Positions 45,587-55,380 of a stretch of 64,000 nt of DNA are shown here, piece by piece. The DNA is from Pseudomonadales bacterium (GTDB lineage Bacteria; Pseudomonadota; Gammaproteobacteria; Pseudomonadales; Azotimanducaceae), in NCBI GenBank assembly GCA_016779565.1, contig JADHNJ010000007.1, positions 1 through 64,000 on the forward strand, in the 5' to 3' direction. The notes below the pieces were generated by a model. The model saw only the letters and a list, made by a program, of their open reading frames with translations, was not told the origin of the DNA and did no database searches. Within the stretch, counting starts at the first letter, position 1. Each line of letters opens with the position of its first letter. Made by a program: the position numbers and the translations under genes.

Positions 45587-45605
45587 AAAACCACTTCGTC
45601 CCGCC

Positions 45606-46751
45606 TTACAGTGGCGATTTATCGATGTCGAAAGCGTTGAAAACGTCCGAATTGTCTTCTCCTAAGGCTCTTGCCGGGCGAGAAGCGGGTGCTGAATGAT
45701 TCCCAAAGCGGGCATTACGAGTCACCAAGCGCATAGCACCACCCTCAGGGTGATCTATCACCTCAATGATGTTACTGGCGAGGACTTGGGGGTCTTCAAG
45801 GATTTCTGCTGGAGACAAATGGATGCCATGAGGGACATCTTCGACGGCAAATCGTTGACTCAGCACGGAGGTTGGCCATTTCTTAACTTCCTGGGCGATG
45901 TCATCTACAAGCGCTGAGAAGTTCATGTAAAGAGAGGGTAGGTCAGAGAATCGAGCATCGCTCAACCAATCGGTTCTTTCCAAAGCTCGGCACAGACCTT
46001 GAAATTCGTCCAATTGCACACAGATGAGGGTCATATACCCGTCCTGAGTTGCAAGGGTTCTGTACATCGTTGTGATATCAACACCTGGGAATTCGGGTGG
46101 CTCGACAAAACTCTCGGCGAAGAATCTGTCTGGCCAAATGAAGTAAAGACAGGCTTCGAGCATCGAAATCTCAACATGTTGCCCTTGTCCGGTTTTTAGA
46201 CGCTCGATATAGGCTGCTGACAGCGCTTGGGCCGCGGTCAGCGCTGTGATCTTGTCACAGACCATCATTTTTATAAGGCCTGGATTGCCGTCAAGGGTCT
46301 GAGCGTGCGTAAAGCCAGCATAGGCTTGAATCACTGGGTCATAAACCCGTCGTTCAACATAAGGTCCGGTTGCCCCAACACCGTTGATTGAGCCGTAGAT
46401 CAGTGCGGGGTTTATGGTTTTAAGTGACTCATAACCAATGCCCAAGCGGGTCATAACCCCAGGCCGATAATTTTGAACGAGGATATCGGCCTCTTTCACG
46501 AGCTTGCACAGTGCTGCGACACCGCCTTGGGTTTGAAGATCTAAGACGATGGCATCTTTGTTGCGATTGAGGGCATTGAATAAACTTGAGGCGCCATGAT
46601 TGAGCGCGCCGCCCATGCGCATGCTATCACCTCTTGGATTCTCGACTTTAATGACTCGGGCCCCTTGATCCGCAAGAATGGCGGTCGCCATAGGCCCAGA
46701 GATGACACTGGTTAAATCGACAATCGTAAGGTCAGATAAAGGACCGCTCAT
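45606..46751 (-). CDS. CaiB/BaiF family CoA transferase
   Basis: 'PLSDLTIVDLTSVISGPMATAILADQGARVIKVENPRGDSMR', 'LNRNKDAIVLDLQTQGG', 'ADILVQNYRPGVMTRLGIGYE'. Confidence 0.94.
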   Translation of the reverse strand: MSGPLSDLTIVDLTSVISGPMATAILADQGARVIKVENPRGDSMRMGGALNHGASSLFNALNRNKDAIVLDLQTQGGVAALCKLVKEADILVQNYRPGVMTRLGIGYESLKTINPALIYGSINGVGATGPYVERRVYDPVIQAYAGFTHAQTLDGNPGLIKMMVCDKITALTAAQALSAAYIERLKTGQGQHVEISMLEACLYFIWPDRFFAESFVEPPEFPGVDITTMYRTLATQDGYMTLICVQLDEFQGLCRALERTDWLSDARFSDLPSLYMNFSALVDDIAQEVKKWPTSVLSQRFAVEDVPHGIHLSPAEILEDPQVLASNIIEVIDHPEGGAMRLVTRNARFGNHSAPASRPARALGEDNSDVFNAFDIDKSPL

Positions 46752-47581
46752 GAATCCTCTTGGGTGCGGTAATCACCGAATTTTTGGTCTCGGGAGGTTA
46801 AGGCTTCAGTAAGTCCTGCGGCAAGTTCCTTGAAATGCTTTTGAGTGCTTTCTGTATGGAAAGCTAAAGCTTGGATCTCAGTCCCTGAACGAATTGCGGC
46901 CCTGATACCCATAAGTTCCATTTGTCGGTGCACCGCACGCTTGTTCATCTGTTGTAAGTCAGTTGGCACCTGAGCGATTCGTGCGGCAATTTCTAGCACC
47001 TTAGATTCAAGATCTTCGATCGGAAAAGCGCGATTAGCAAAACCTTGTTCAGCAGCTTCAACGCCGGAAATCGCATCGCCAGTGAGCATCATCTCCATCG
47101 CGTTACGAAGTCCGAGCAAATGCGGAAAAAACTGGTTATCAGGCGGGCTCATGGAGCGGACCACGGGGTAACCTATTTTGGCGTCCTCAGCGACGTAGAC
47201 AAGATCACAGGAAGTTGCCAACTCCGTCCCACCAGCGAGACAGTACCCATGGACCTGAGCGATCACAGGTTTAGCTAAGTCCCACACCCTAAAGAAGCCG
47301 TCAACAACATGCCTTGCCCAGTTGCCATCCCCCGGTGCGGTATGGAAAGGCTGATCTTTACGGTTGTTGGCTTTAAGATCATAGCCAGCGCAAAAGGCTT
47401 TGCCAGCGCCCCGAATGACGGTGACTTTGATATCAGGGTCGCGATCGTTGGCTTCGAGTTGACTGTACAGTTCAGTACGAAGAACGTTATTCAAGGCATT
47501 CCTGGATTCTGGGCGGTTGAGGGTAATCCTGCTGACCGTAGGAAGCGGTTCATCAACGAGAATGTGTATGAACTCACTCAT
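46748..47581 (-). CDS. Enoyl-CoA hydratase/isomerase family protein
   Basis: 'RITLNRPESRNALNNVLRTELYSQLE', 'FCAGYDLK', 'PVIAQVHGYCLAGGTELATSCDLVYVAEDA'. Confidence 0.93.
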   Translation of the reverse strand: MSEFIHILVDEPLPTVSRITLNRPESRNALNNVLRTELYSQLEANDRDPDIKVTVIRGAGKAFCAGYDLKANNRKDQPFHTAPGDGNWARHVVDGFFRVWDLAKPVIAQVHGYCLAGGTELATSCDLVYVAEDAKIGYPVVRSMSPPDNQFFPHLLGLRNAMEMMLTGDAISGVEAAEQGFANRAFPIEDLESKVLEIAARIAQVPTDLQQMNKRAVHRQMELMGIRAAIRSGTEIQALAFHTESTQKHFKELAAGLTEALTSRDQKFGDYRTQEDS

Positions 47582-48149
47582 CGTTCAGATTCCTGCGTTG
47601 ACGCTCTCTTTGAAGGCGGACCGCATCGGACTCAAGCGGTTTCGATAATCGTGCTGGATCAAGGGTGCCTTGGGCGTGGTCGCGCATTTTTGCACCATCG
47701 TAGGTAATCCACTTCTCAGGCGTAACTTCAATGATGATCCGAAGGGGTGAGTCCAGCATTGATTCAAATGCGGCAACTTCTTCTGGCGTTGACCTCAAAG
47801 CGTTGGCCAACTCTGGGTAGAACCAAGCTTTGATCTCTGGGCTCTCGTGGATCACTGCGCGACCCTTGATGGTGATCGATTTCCCCGCCTGCAGCGATGT
47901 ACCTTTAGAGGTAATAACGACCGATGATTTGGGGTTTCGACGGAGCGCAGACACCCGATGTCGGTGAGCGCCTGCGGTAATCCAGATGCTACCTTTGCGG
48001 TAAATATAAGAGTGGATGACTCCCATAGGCCATTCATCTTGAGTGCACCAATTCAATACGCATTCTTTCTGTTCGAGCAGCAACGCTTCTTGATCCTCTG
48101 GATCGAGTCGATAGACAGATACGGCTTCGTGATTTTCTGCTTTCTCCAA
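47574..48149 (-). CDS. Pyridoxamine 5'-phosphate oxidase-like (flavin/split-barrel) protein
   Basis: 'GVIHSYIYRKGSIWITAGAHRHRVSALRRNPKSSVVIT', 'SITIKGRAVIHESPEIK'. Confidence 0.8.
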   Translation of the reverse strand: MEKAENHEAVSVYRLDPEDQEALLLEQKECVLNWCTQDEWPMGVIHSYIYRKGSIWITAGAHRHRVSALRRNPKSSVVITSKGTSLQAGKSITIKGRAVIHESPEIKAWFYPELANALRSTPEEVAAFESMLDSPLRIIIEVTPEKWITYDGAKMRDHAQGTLDPARLSKPLESDAVRLQRERQRRNLNDE

Positions 48150-48152
48150 GGG

Positions 48153-49412
48153 TTAATCTCCAGTTGTTAGGCCAAAATGCGTTGAGCGGTATTGCTCAAA
48201 CACCTTGGCAAGGTCGTCGTCTTTTGTATTTAGCAGCAGGTCAACCCAAGCATGAAAGTGGTGTCCGCCACCCTCGTTCTTACCAAAAATCACATGTGAT
48301 TTGCCACCGGACTCGAGGGCTTTCTGCTGTTTAAGGCCCGTCGCATAATCTTCTTCTTGGACAACGTATTTTAAAAATTTGAATTGCTCCTTTGCTGCCG
48401 CTGCCGCCGCCTCGTCTGGCGTATTTTCCATGAGGTAGTGCTGGGTCGTAATTGAAGTGCCGGGAGTAGTGCCAGGAAAAAGCTGAGAGAGCATAACGCT
48501 ACGCCCACCTCCCTCGAAACTGGCAATAGAGATGTGTGGAAAGATGGTCCAGACTCCGGCCATGAGAGGGCCGATAGGCCAGTCCTCAGGTGCATGATCT
48601 TGGTATTCTGCAAGCCTTGGGTCAGGCCCCGCAACACGCTGATGAGGCCCCCAGTTATAATAGTTCGCTCGGTTTGGGTAGTCAGGCCCAAAAGTGTCCT
48701 TATGTAAAATAGGCAAATGATATAGGTCCATGTAACCGTCATAGGCGATTTTCCAGTTAGGCCCCTCAACCGTTTGACTAGCAAAATGGTGCCAACCTTC
48801 AAAGTTAAAGTGTGCCAAAAGCGCGTCATACCCGGAAAGAAATGTTTCGATCGGTAGGGTGCTATTTTGATTAAGCGTTACCCAGATCAAGCCTGCCCGT
48901 TCTAGGCAGGGCAATGGGGTTAGGCTATGGCATGTTTTATCGAGATCCCCAAAATCTTTATTGGCATAAATGGCGGTCAGATCCCCTTGTAAATTATAGG
49001 TCCAAGCATGATAGGGGCAGGTGAATCGATGGGTATTGCCGACGCCTTCTGGCATGATCTGCGCGCCCCGGTGGCTACACATATTAAAAAATGCCTGTAC
49101 TTCACCACTTGGTGTCCGGCTGAGTAGGACCGGCGTGCCCGCCGCATCCATGGCTTTGTAATCACCCGGATTGGGCATCTCCGCAGTCGTCGCGAGTAGC
49201 AGCGGCACGCGTTTGAAAATTTTATCCATTTCCGCTTGCCAGCGTTCCGTTGCGTAGTAGTGCTCTGCAGGCACTTTGAGAAAGTCGGGAGTTTGCTGAA
49301 TAGTACCAGCTTGGGCATGCGCGAGATTTTGTTTGGCGACTTCAATAAGTTGATCTTTCGACATGATTCCTCTGGCTTTAGACGACGTTAAATAAGGTTG
49401 CACTTGACTCAT
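48153..49412 (-). CDS. Rieske non-heme iron ring-hydroxylating oxygenase alpha subunit
   Basis: Rieske 'CSHRGAQIMPEGVGNTHRFTCPYHAWTYN'; mononuclear iron 'YDGYMDLYHLPILHKDT'. Likely start at MSKDQLIEVAK. Confidence 0.94.
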   Translation of the reverse strand: MSQVQPYLTSSKARGIMSKDQLIEVAKQNLAHAQAGTIQQTPDFLKVPAEHYYATERWQAEMDKIFKRVPLLLATTAEMPNPGDYKAMDAAGTPVLLSRTPSGEVQAFFNMCSHRGAQIMPEGVGNTHRFTCPYHAWTYNLQGDLTAIYANKDFGDLDKTCHSLTPLPCLERAGLIWVTLNQNSTLPIETFLSGYDALLAHFNFEGWHHFASQTVEGPNWKIAYDGYMDLYHLPILHKDTFGPDYPNRANYYNWGPHQRVAGPDPRLAEYQDHAPEDWPIGPLMAGVWTIFPHISIASFEGGGRSVMLSQLFPGTTPGTSITTQHYLMENTPDEAAAAAAKEQFKFLKYVVQEEDYATGLKQQKALESGGKSHVIFGKNEGGGHHFHAWVDLLLNTKDDDLAKVFEQYRSTHFGLTTGD

Positions 49413-49470
49413 GATCCATTAAACCGGCAACCTTGACGGTTTTCAAGCAGGTAAAAAAAAAGGGGCGTTC

Positions 49471-50226
49471 ATGTTACAAGATCTATTTGATTTGAGTGGT
49501 GAAACCGCGGTCGTCACTGGCGCTGGCCGGGGAATTGGTGAGGGCATTGCCAAAGTGTTAGCAAGCGCCGGTGCTCATGTGGTTTGCGCAGCACGACGTC
49601 AGGAGGAAATTGAACGGGTAGCCGGCGAGATCAACGCTGCTGGAGGCAGCGCAGCTGCATTCGCCACAGACGTTACTGACAACGATGCGGTACAAGCCTT
49701 GGCTGATTTCGCGGTGAACACCTTCGGCGGTTTGCATATGTGGGTTAATAACGCTGGTGGTTCGAGTGTACAGCGCGCGCTTCACAAGTTAGACCGAGCT
49801 GAATGGGACAGAACTTTAAATCTGAATTTAACCGCTGTTTGGGAATGTACCAGAATCGCAGCGGCAACCATGGAAACCGGCCGAATCTTGAATATCTCAT
49901 CGCTTGCAGCTGAAGACGTCATTATGGGCAGTGGCCATTATTCTGCGGCCAAGGCAGGTGTAAACATGCTAACTCGGACTTTTGCCCAGGAACTCGGTCC
50001 TCGTATTCGGGTTAACTGCATTATGCCGGGTGCAGTTCCGACAGAGATTATGATGCAAGCGTTAAAACTCAAAGATGAAGATCTGCCTAATCTGGAGAAA
50101 ATGTTAAAGCTGCCTGCAGGCAGGCTGGGTACCCCAACAGACTTGGGTGCAGCGGCATTATTTTTATTGGCTCCGGCATCGGCTTGGATTACCGGTCAGA
50201 ATATTCGTGTCTCAGGAGGACCCTAA
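49471..50226 (+). CDS. SDR family oxidoreductase (7-alpha-HSDH-like)
   Basis: 'GETAVVTGAGRGIGEGIAKVLASAGAHVV', 'VNNAGGSS', 'HYSAAKAGVNMLTRTFAQEL'. Confidence 0.9.
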   Translation: MLQDLFDLSGETAVVTGAGRGIGEGIAKVLASAGAHVVCAARRQEEIERVAGEINAAGGSAAAFATDVTDNDAVQALADFAVNTFGGLHMWVNNAGGSSVQRALHKLDRAEWDRTLNLNLTAVWECTRIAAATMETGRILNISSLAAEDVIMGSGHYSAAKAGVNMLTRTFAQELGPRIRVNCIMPGAVPTEIMMQALKLKDEDLPNLEKMLKLPAGRLGTPTDLGAAALFLLAPASAWITGQNIRVSGGP

Positions 50227-51221
50227 TGAAAAATACTAAAGTTGTCTTGCAAAAGAGACCCGATGGTGCGGTTTCAGAATCCGACATGGTGCTCGTTGAA
50301 GAAACCATCGCGCCCCTGGAGCCCGGAGAAGTTATGCTCGAGGTTGAACATCTATCTGTAGATGCTTTCATTAGGACAACCTTCGATGAAGGAGCTTTTC
50401 ATGGTACTGCAGGGCTAGGTCAGCCGATTATGGCGCTGGGCACAGCTCGCGTTGTCGACAGCCGATTTGAGGGATTGAATCAAGGCGACGCGGTCTTTGG
50501 GCCCATGGGGGCTCAAACTCACGCGAAACTACCGGGTGCTATGCTTCAAAAGCTCAATGAAGATGAACTACCCGCTCGCTGCTATCTCGGCGTTTTAGGT
50601 CTGGCAACGGGAATGACCGCTTACGCAGGCATGGTTAAAGTGGCCCAAGTTAGCAAGGATGACACCGTCGTGGTTTCGGCTGCAGCTGGGGCCGTGGGCT
50701 CTTGTGCTTGTCAGGTTGCCAAAAATTTAGGCGCACGAGTGATTGGTATTGCCGGCGGCGCTGCTAAGGTGGATTACCTTCTAAACGAAATTGGTTGTGA
50801 TGCTGCCGTGGACTACAAAGCCCCTGATTTGGCCGATCAGTTAGCTGAAGCTGCCCCCGATGGTGTTGATGTATTTTTCGATAATGTAGGGGGCGATATA
50901 CTCGATGCGGTGTTGCTCCAAATTAACGAGCGGGCTCGGGTGATAATTTGTGGAGCGGTTTCTCAGTACGAGCGCACGGGAGACGTTCAAGGTCCGACAA
51001 ATTACCTGAAGATCCCCGAAAAGAATGCCAGTATGTTGGGGTTCACAGTGATGCGGTTTGCCGAGGATTATCCCGAGATTCAGGCGGCGATCACCGAATG
51101 GGTATTGTCCGGGCAACTCAAGTTGCCTGAACAGGTAGAAAGCGGTATTGACCAGTTCCCTCGAGCCTTAACGTTGTTATTTTCCGGTGGTCATATGGGC
51201 AAACTGCTGGTCGCACCTTAA
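50226..51221 (+). CDS. NADP-dependent MDR family oxidoreductase (leukotriene B4 dehydrogenase/curA-like)
   Basis: 'VSAAAGAVGSCACQVAKNLGARVIGIAGG', 'DGVDVFFDNVGGDILDAVL', 'VICGAVSQY'; start overlaps the SDR stop. Confidence 0.9.
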   Translation: MKNTKVVLQKRPDGAVSESDMVLVEETIAPLEPGEVMLEVEHLSVDAFIRTTFDEGAFHGTAGLGQPIMALGTARVVDSRFEGLNQGDAVFGPMGAQTHAKLPGAMLQKLNEDELPARCYLGVLGLATGMTAYAGMVKVAQVSKDDTVVVSAAAGAVGSCACQVAKNLGARVIGIAGGAAKVDYLLNEIGCDAAVDYKAPDLADQLAEAAPDGVDVFFDNVGGDILDAVLLQINERARVIICGAVSQYERTGDVQGPTNYLKIPEKNASMLGFTVMRFAEDYPEIQAAITEWVLSGQLKLPEQVESGIDQFPRALTLLFSGGHMGKLLVAP

Positions 51222-51256
51222 AGGTAGCCGCCTGCTGACGCAGGCGGCCGGTCAAG

Positions 51257-52237
51257 CTAGTCAGTATCGAGATCAATCAGTACTTTACACTGGGTGCTGG
51301 GCTGTTTGAGTGCTTCGAAAACTTCAGGTACTGCGCTGAGAGGGACGATGTCGGTAATCATGTCCGTTGCGGAGATGCGTCCTTCCAGCATCATATCGAT
51401 GGTAAATTCGAAATCTTCCTTGTCGTAGCCTACCGCCCACTGGATGGTGAGTTCTTTGCCGAACGCCATTAGAGGCACGATAGTATCTGGATGATCGCAA
51501 ACGCCGATACCCATAATGAGGCCGCGCTTGGGTGCTCTGGCGATACACTCTTGCATGAGCCCGGTTTTTCCGACGCATTCAAACTGGATTTCTGGGGGCC
51601 CTTTAAGCAATGTCTCGCATTGGGCCGTGACATCACCCGAGGGATCAACGAAGTCGTTAAAGCCAAAGGTCTTAGCCATTGCAATTCTCGCGTCTGACAT
51701 CTCGCTGAGAATGACTTTAGCGGCCCCAAAAAATCGACACCAGATGGCGCAGGTAAGACCAATCGGGCCTGCTCCAATAATGAGAACCGTCCTGCCAGCG
51801 ACACTACCAGCCATTTTGACCGAATGCAGTCCGACTGCCAGCGGTTCAACAAGAGCGCCGTCTCGGTTGCTGAGTTCCTCGGGCAACTTGACTACTAGGT
51901 CGTAGCCGACTTTGACGTATTCGCTGTAGGCGCCAGTAATTGCACCTAAACCGATAGTTTTATCATCGATAAAAGGCAATGAAGTCACTCGGTCACCGAG
52001 TTTAAAATCACCGTCCCTAAGGGTTTCTCCAATCTCGATAATTTCACCTGTAAATTCATGACCAAAAATGGTTTCTGGTGGCGCCATGAATGGACCTTCC
52101 TTAGAGGCATGGATGTCGGTACCGCAGATACCGCAGTGACTGACCTTAACCAGCATTTCGCGGTCCGAGATAGTTGGTTTTGGAACGTCCTCTATGGTGA
52201 GGGGCTGACCGGGTTGATGAAATACGGCTGCTCTCAT
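51257..52237 (-). CDS. Zinc-binding alcohol dehydrogenase family protein
   Basis: 'VSHCGICGTDIHASKEGPFMAPPETIFGHEFTGEI', 'VLIIGAGPIGLTCAIWCRFFGAAKVILSE'. Confidence 0.92.
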   Translation of the reverse strand: MRAAVFHQPGQPLTIEDVPKPTISDREMLVKVSHCGICGTDIHASKEGPFMAPPETIFGHEFTGEIIEIGETLRDGDFKLGDRVTSLPFIDDKTIGLGAITGAYSEYVKVGYDLVVKLPEELSNRDGALVEPLAVGLHSVKMAGSVAGRTVLIIGAGPIGLTCAIWCRFFGAAKVILSEMSDARIAMAKTFGFNDFVDPSGDVTAQCETLLKGPPEIQFECVGKTGLMQECIARAPKRGLIMGIGVCDHPDTIVPLMAFGKELTIQWAVGYDKEDFEFTIDMMLEGRISATDMITDIVPLSAVPEVFEALKQPSTQCKVLIDLDTD

Positions 52238-52335
52238 AATTTAATCTCCTGACTGTGGGACCGGATGTTGGTTTGATTTAATGCAAGATAAAGCTGAGGC
52301 CCTGGGGCGCTGTTTAAGTGCCTGGCAAGCTAGAC

Positions 52336-53580
52336 TTATCTTGCATCAAAGATGAGATTTAAATCGGCCGGCGGGTGCAGCAGCAAGCTAGGTAAGAAAT
52401 TTAGCGTCTCCTCGCCCTCAGGCAATCTAAAGTTGGTTAACCGCTTGAGAATGACTTCAAAGCCAACAATGAGTTCTTGCCTAGCTAGAGGCGCTCCCAA
52501 ACAGTGATGGACGCCTTGTCCAAAAGCAATCTGAGTTTTCAGATTGTCTCGAGTGACATCAAAACTGTCCGGTTCAGAAAACTGATTGGCATCTCGATTG
52601 GCTGACCCAAACTTGATCATCATAGTGGCCCCGGCAGGGATAAGCACGCCACCAACCTGCGTGTCTTCCTTACATATCCGCCACATTTGCGCAGTGGGAG
52701 TGGATAATCGCAGCATCTCCTCGACCATATTGGGGATTAAGCTCGGGTCATCCTGAACCAACTTGACTTGCTCTGGATGCGTTGCGAGTAGGTGCATGCC
52801 CTCAGCGAAAGTGCTGGTGGTGGTTTCATTGCCGGCAACCAGTAGCTGTGAGATCACAGACAAACATTCCTCGATGTCCATCGGCTGCTCGCCGTCGGCG
52901 GATGAATTGACGATATCGGACAAGACATCATCGGTGGGTTGATGTTTTCTGGATTCAATCTTATCGGCAAAATAGTGCTGAAAATCCACGACCAACCGAG
53001 CTGCATTGAGTGCGCCCTCGCGGGTTTGGCCTGCCGAGAATGAATAAACATTGGCGTCGGACCACTCCTTGAATAAAGCCATATCTGATAGTGGGACTCC
53101 CAAAATATAGGCGATCATACGTACTGGCATTGGAACCGCGAAGGCATCCATCCAATTACATTTGCCATCATCAATGATGTCGTCGATCAGTTCGTTGGCG
53201 AGATTCTCTATATATGGCCTAAGTTTGGCGACGCTGCTGGCAGAGAAGGGTTTTTGGCACAAAGCGCGATAACGCCGCTGACGAGGTGGGTCAGCGGTCA
53301 GCATGGTATCCACACGGCGATAGCCTTTTTTGAGAATTGCCTCCATTTCAAGATCTCTCGGAGGCGCTTCACCGGCTTGGATCATTGAAAATTCGTTGGA
53401 GAAAAGCTTCTCGTTTTTGGCGATTTCGACAACGGTTGGATAATCAGAAACAAAATACACGCCTGTCTGGGGGCAAAGATAGACCGGCGCTTCCTCACGC
53501 AGGCGCTGATTAAACGCATGGGGACAGGCAAGGATATTTGGATCCAGCGGGTTAATGTCACTGAGGGCTTGATCGGTCAT
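52336..53580 (-). CDS. Cytochrome P450
   Basis: Heme ligand motif 'FGQGVHHCLGAPLAR', I-helix 'LLVAGNETTTSTFAEG'. Confidence 0.95.
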   Translation of the reverse strand: MTDQALSDINPLDPNILACPHAFNQRLREEAPVYLCPQTGVYFVSDYPTVVEIAKNEKLFSNEFSMIQAGEAPPRDLEMEAILKKGYRRVDTMLTADPPRQRRYRALCQKPFSASSVAKLRPYIENLANELIDDIIDDGKCNWMDAFAVPMPVRMIAYILGVPLSDMALFKEWSDANVYSFSAGQTREGALNAARLVVDFQHYFADKIESRKHQPTDDVLSDIVNSSADGEQPMDIEECLSVISQLLVAGNETTTSTFAEGMHLLATHPEQVKLVQDDPSLIPNMVEEMLRLSTPTAQMWRICKEDTQVGGVLIPAGATMMIKFGSANRDANQFSEPDSFDVTRDNLKTQIAFGQGVHHCLGAPLARQELIVGFEVILKRLTNFRLPEGEETLNFLPSLLLHPPADLNLIFDAR

Positions 53581-54743
53581 GAGGACAATCCTTTAAATTT
53601 TGATTTGAACCAAACGCCAACTTTCATGAATGGAATCATGAGCGGCAATATTTTTAATGTTTTCTCGACTTGCCAGTCAGCAAGCGCAGCATCTAGGCGA
53701 CTGTACATCGCGTGAAATAACGCCTCGGCACGATCTGAGCTTTGATCGATTTCATTCATACTCATAGAAAACATCAACAGCATGACGATTAAGTTGAGTT
53801 CATACTCTTGACGCATTTTCTTAAAACTATATCCCTTAACGCCATTTTCTATAAGCCGATCATGGTAAACCTTGAGAAGTGTTTGTTCATGGGCTTGGCG
53901 CAGTTCGATTGAGACACTTTGGGTTAACCAACGGGTAATATCAACCATCGGTTGACCAATGCCGGCGGTTTGCCAATCGATAATAATAGGCTGCGGCAGA
54001 ACGCTCGCCTCGGGTCCGGGGCTAAAGAAGATATTATCTGATCTCAGATCACCGTGAACAAGGGTGAAAGGCTCGGGCGGCGGCGGTTCCATCGCGAATA
54101 GGGGCGGCAATAGAGGTTGAAGATGTTTGATACAGGGGTATCGATCAAATCGACCGGTAACGGAGGCTTCTTCGATACTCTCGTTAAGGAGTTTAAGACT
54201 CTCTGCAATGGGCTGAACATGGGTGGTCGGTGCGGTCCAAGACAGCTGTTTAAGTTGCGGGTCATTCCACCAGCGCCCGTGCAGGTCAGCGAAGGCCAGC
54301 ATGACCGCTTTTGATTCTTCTAGACTATTGCCTGTGATTTGATCGGTGGGCTCTGAGGGGTGCAAATCCTCCATTAGCATCACGAAATGCTGACTGGTGG
54401 GGTCGAAAGATTGATGGTAGATCTTAGGCACCCGCACGCCCGCAGAATTCGCGCAATCATCATAGAAACCGAGCTCGCGACCGTAGTAATTCATTCGAGC
54501 GGCCAGCAATCTAGTGGCCTCGTAGTGCGAGGCAAACTTAATGATCAATTGGGAGGGTAGTGCAGCGTGGTTGTGATCTAAGTAGAGTCTTGCAAGGTCG
54601 GCCATAAACCCCTGGCCGATGCCGATGACCTCTGTGCGAAAATCTGTGATCGCTAAAGTCTCTCCCGGAGGACATAAAATTCGGTTCAGCCAGGTGACAT
54701 CGAGGTCCGCAAGCGTTAGAGGAAATTCAGGCGCGCTGGACAT
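53577..54743 (-). CDS. APH/phosphotransferase family protein (ACAD10/LvaA-like kinase)
   Basis: 'HFVMLMEDLHPSEPTDQ', 'FTLVHGDLRSDNIFFSPG', 'PIIIDWQTAGIGQPMVDITRWL'. Confidence 0.87.
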   Translation of the reverse strand: MSSAPEFPLTLADLDVTWLNRILCPPGETLAITDFRTEVIGIGQGFMADLARLYLDHNHAALPSQLIIKFASHYEATRLLAARMNYYGRELGFYDDCANSAGVRVPKIYHQSFDPTSQHFVMLMEDLHPSEPTDQITGNSLEESKAVMLAFADLHGRWWNDPQLKQLSWTAPTTHVQPIAESLKLLNESIEEASVTGRFDRYPCIKHLQPLLPPLFAMEPPPPEPFTLVHGDLRSDNIFFSPGPEASVLPQPIIIDWQTAGIGQPMVDITRWLTQSVSIELRQAHEQTLLKVYHDRLIENGVKGYSFKKMRQEYELNLIVMLLMFSMSMNEIDQSSDRAEALFHAMYSRLDAALADWQVEKTLKILPLMIPFMKVGVWFKSKFKGLSS

Positions 54744-55380
54744 TGTCAGGCCGGTCCTTGGGCGTCTTTAGCGCCTCTGGGAGATGACTAAAATCATTAA
54801 GCATGAGTAGCTCGGGTTCTGGTTGCAGTGCGACTTCAGTGATCGCGCCATTATGCATTAAGTATTGATAGCCAAATTTTGGGCGAGTACCCATGATGGC
54901 GGCCATACCGTGGGCGATTGCGCTGCCATGACTGACAAAAATTAAGTTTTCATCTGGATAACAAGATTTCATTTGTTCTAGGCAATCGGAGACGCGGTTA
55001 TAAACCGTTTCGGGACTCTCTCCGCCATGCTCACAAAAATGATCGTCTTGAATCGATTTGGCCGCATATTGGTAGTTGAACATCGACTCATAGGTGATGC
55101 CTTCCCAGCTGCCAAGGTCACATTCGATTAACCCAGGATTAATCTCAAGAGGTAATTTAAGATATTCATTGATAATGGCGGCGGTCTCTTGAGCACGTCC
55201 GAGAGGGCTTGTAAGAATACGGTGATAGTCAGACGTCCAAGTTGCTAGTCGCTCTCCGGTTGAATGCGCTTGAGCAATGCCTTTGCTGTTTAGCGGTGAT
55301 TCGGTTATTCCATAGGCCAGCTGCTGCTGATTGGCAATGGTCTCTCCATGACGGACGAATAGAAAACGTTGTATGGTCAA
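54727..55380 (-). CDS. Histidine phosphatase family protein (phosphoglycerate mutase-like)
   Basis: 'FLFVRHGETIANQQQ', 'ILTSPLGRAQETAAII', 'ESPETVYNRVSDCLEQM', 'IFVSHGSAIAHGMAAI'; TTG start at 55380 inferred (overlaps ligase stop). Confidence 0.87.
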   Translation of the reverse strand: MTIQRFLFVRHGETIANQQQLAYGITESPLNSKGIAQAHSTGERLATWTSDYHRILTSPLGRAQETAAIINEYLKLPLEINPGLIECDLGSWEGITYESMFNYQYAAKSIQDDHFCEHGGESPETVYNRVSDCLEQMKSCYPDENLIFVSHGSAIAHGMAAIMGTRPKFGYQYLMHNGAITEVALQPEPELLMLNDFSHLPEALKTPKDRPDNVQRA

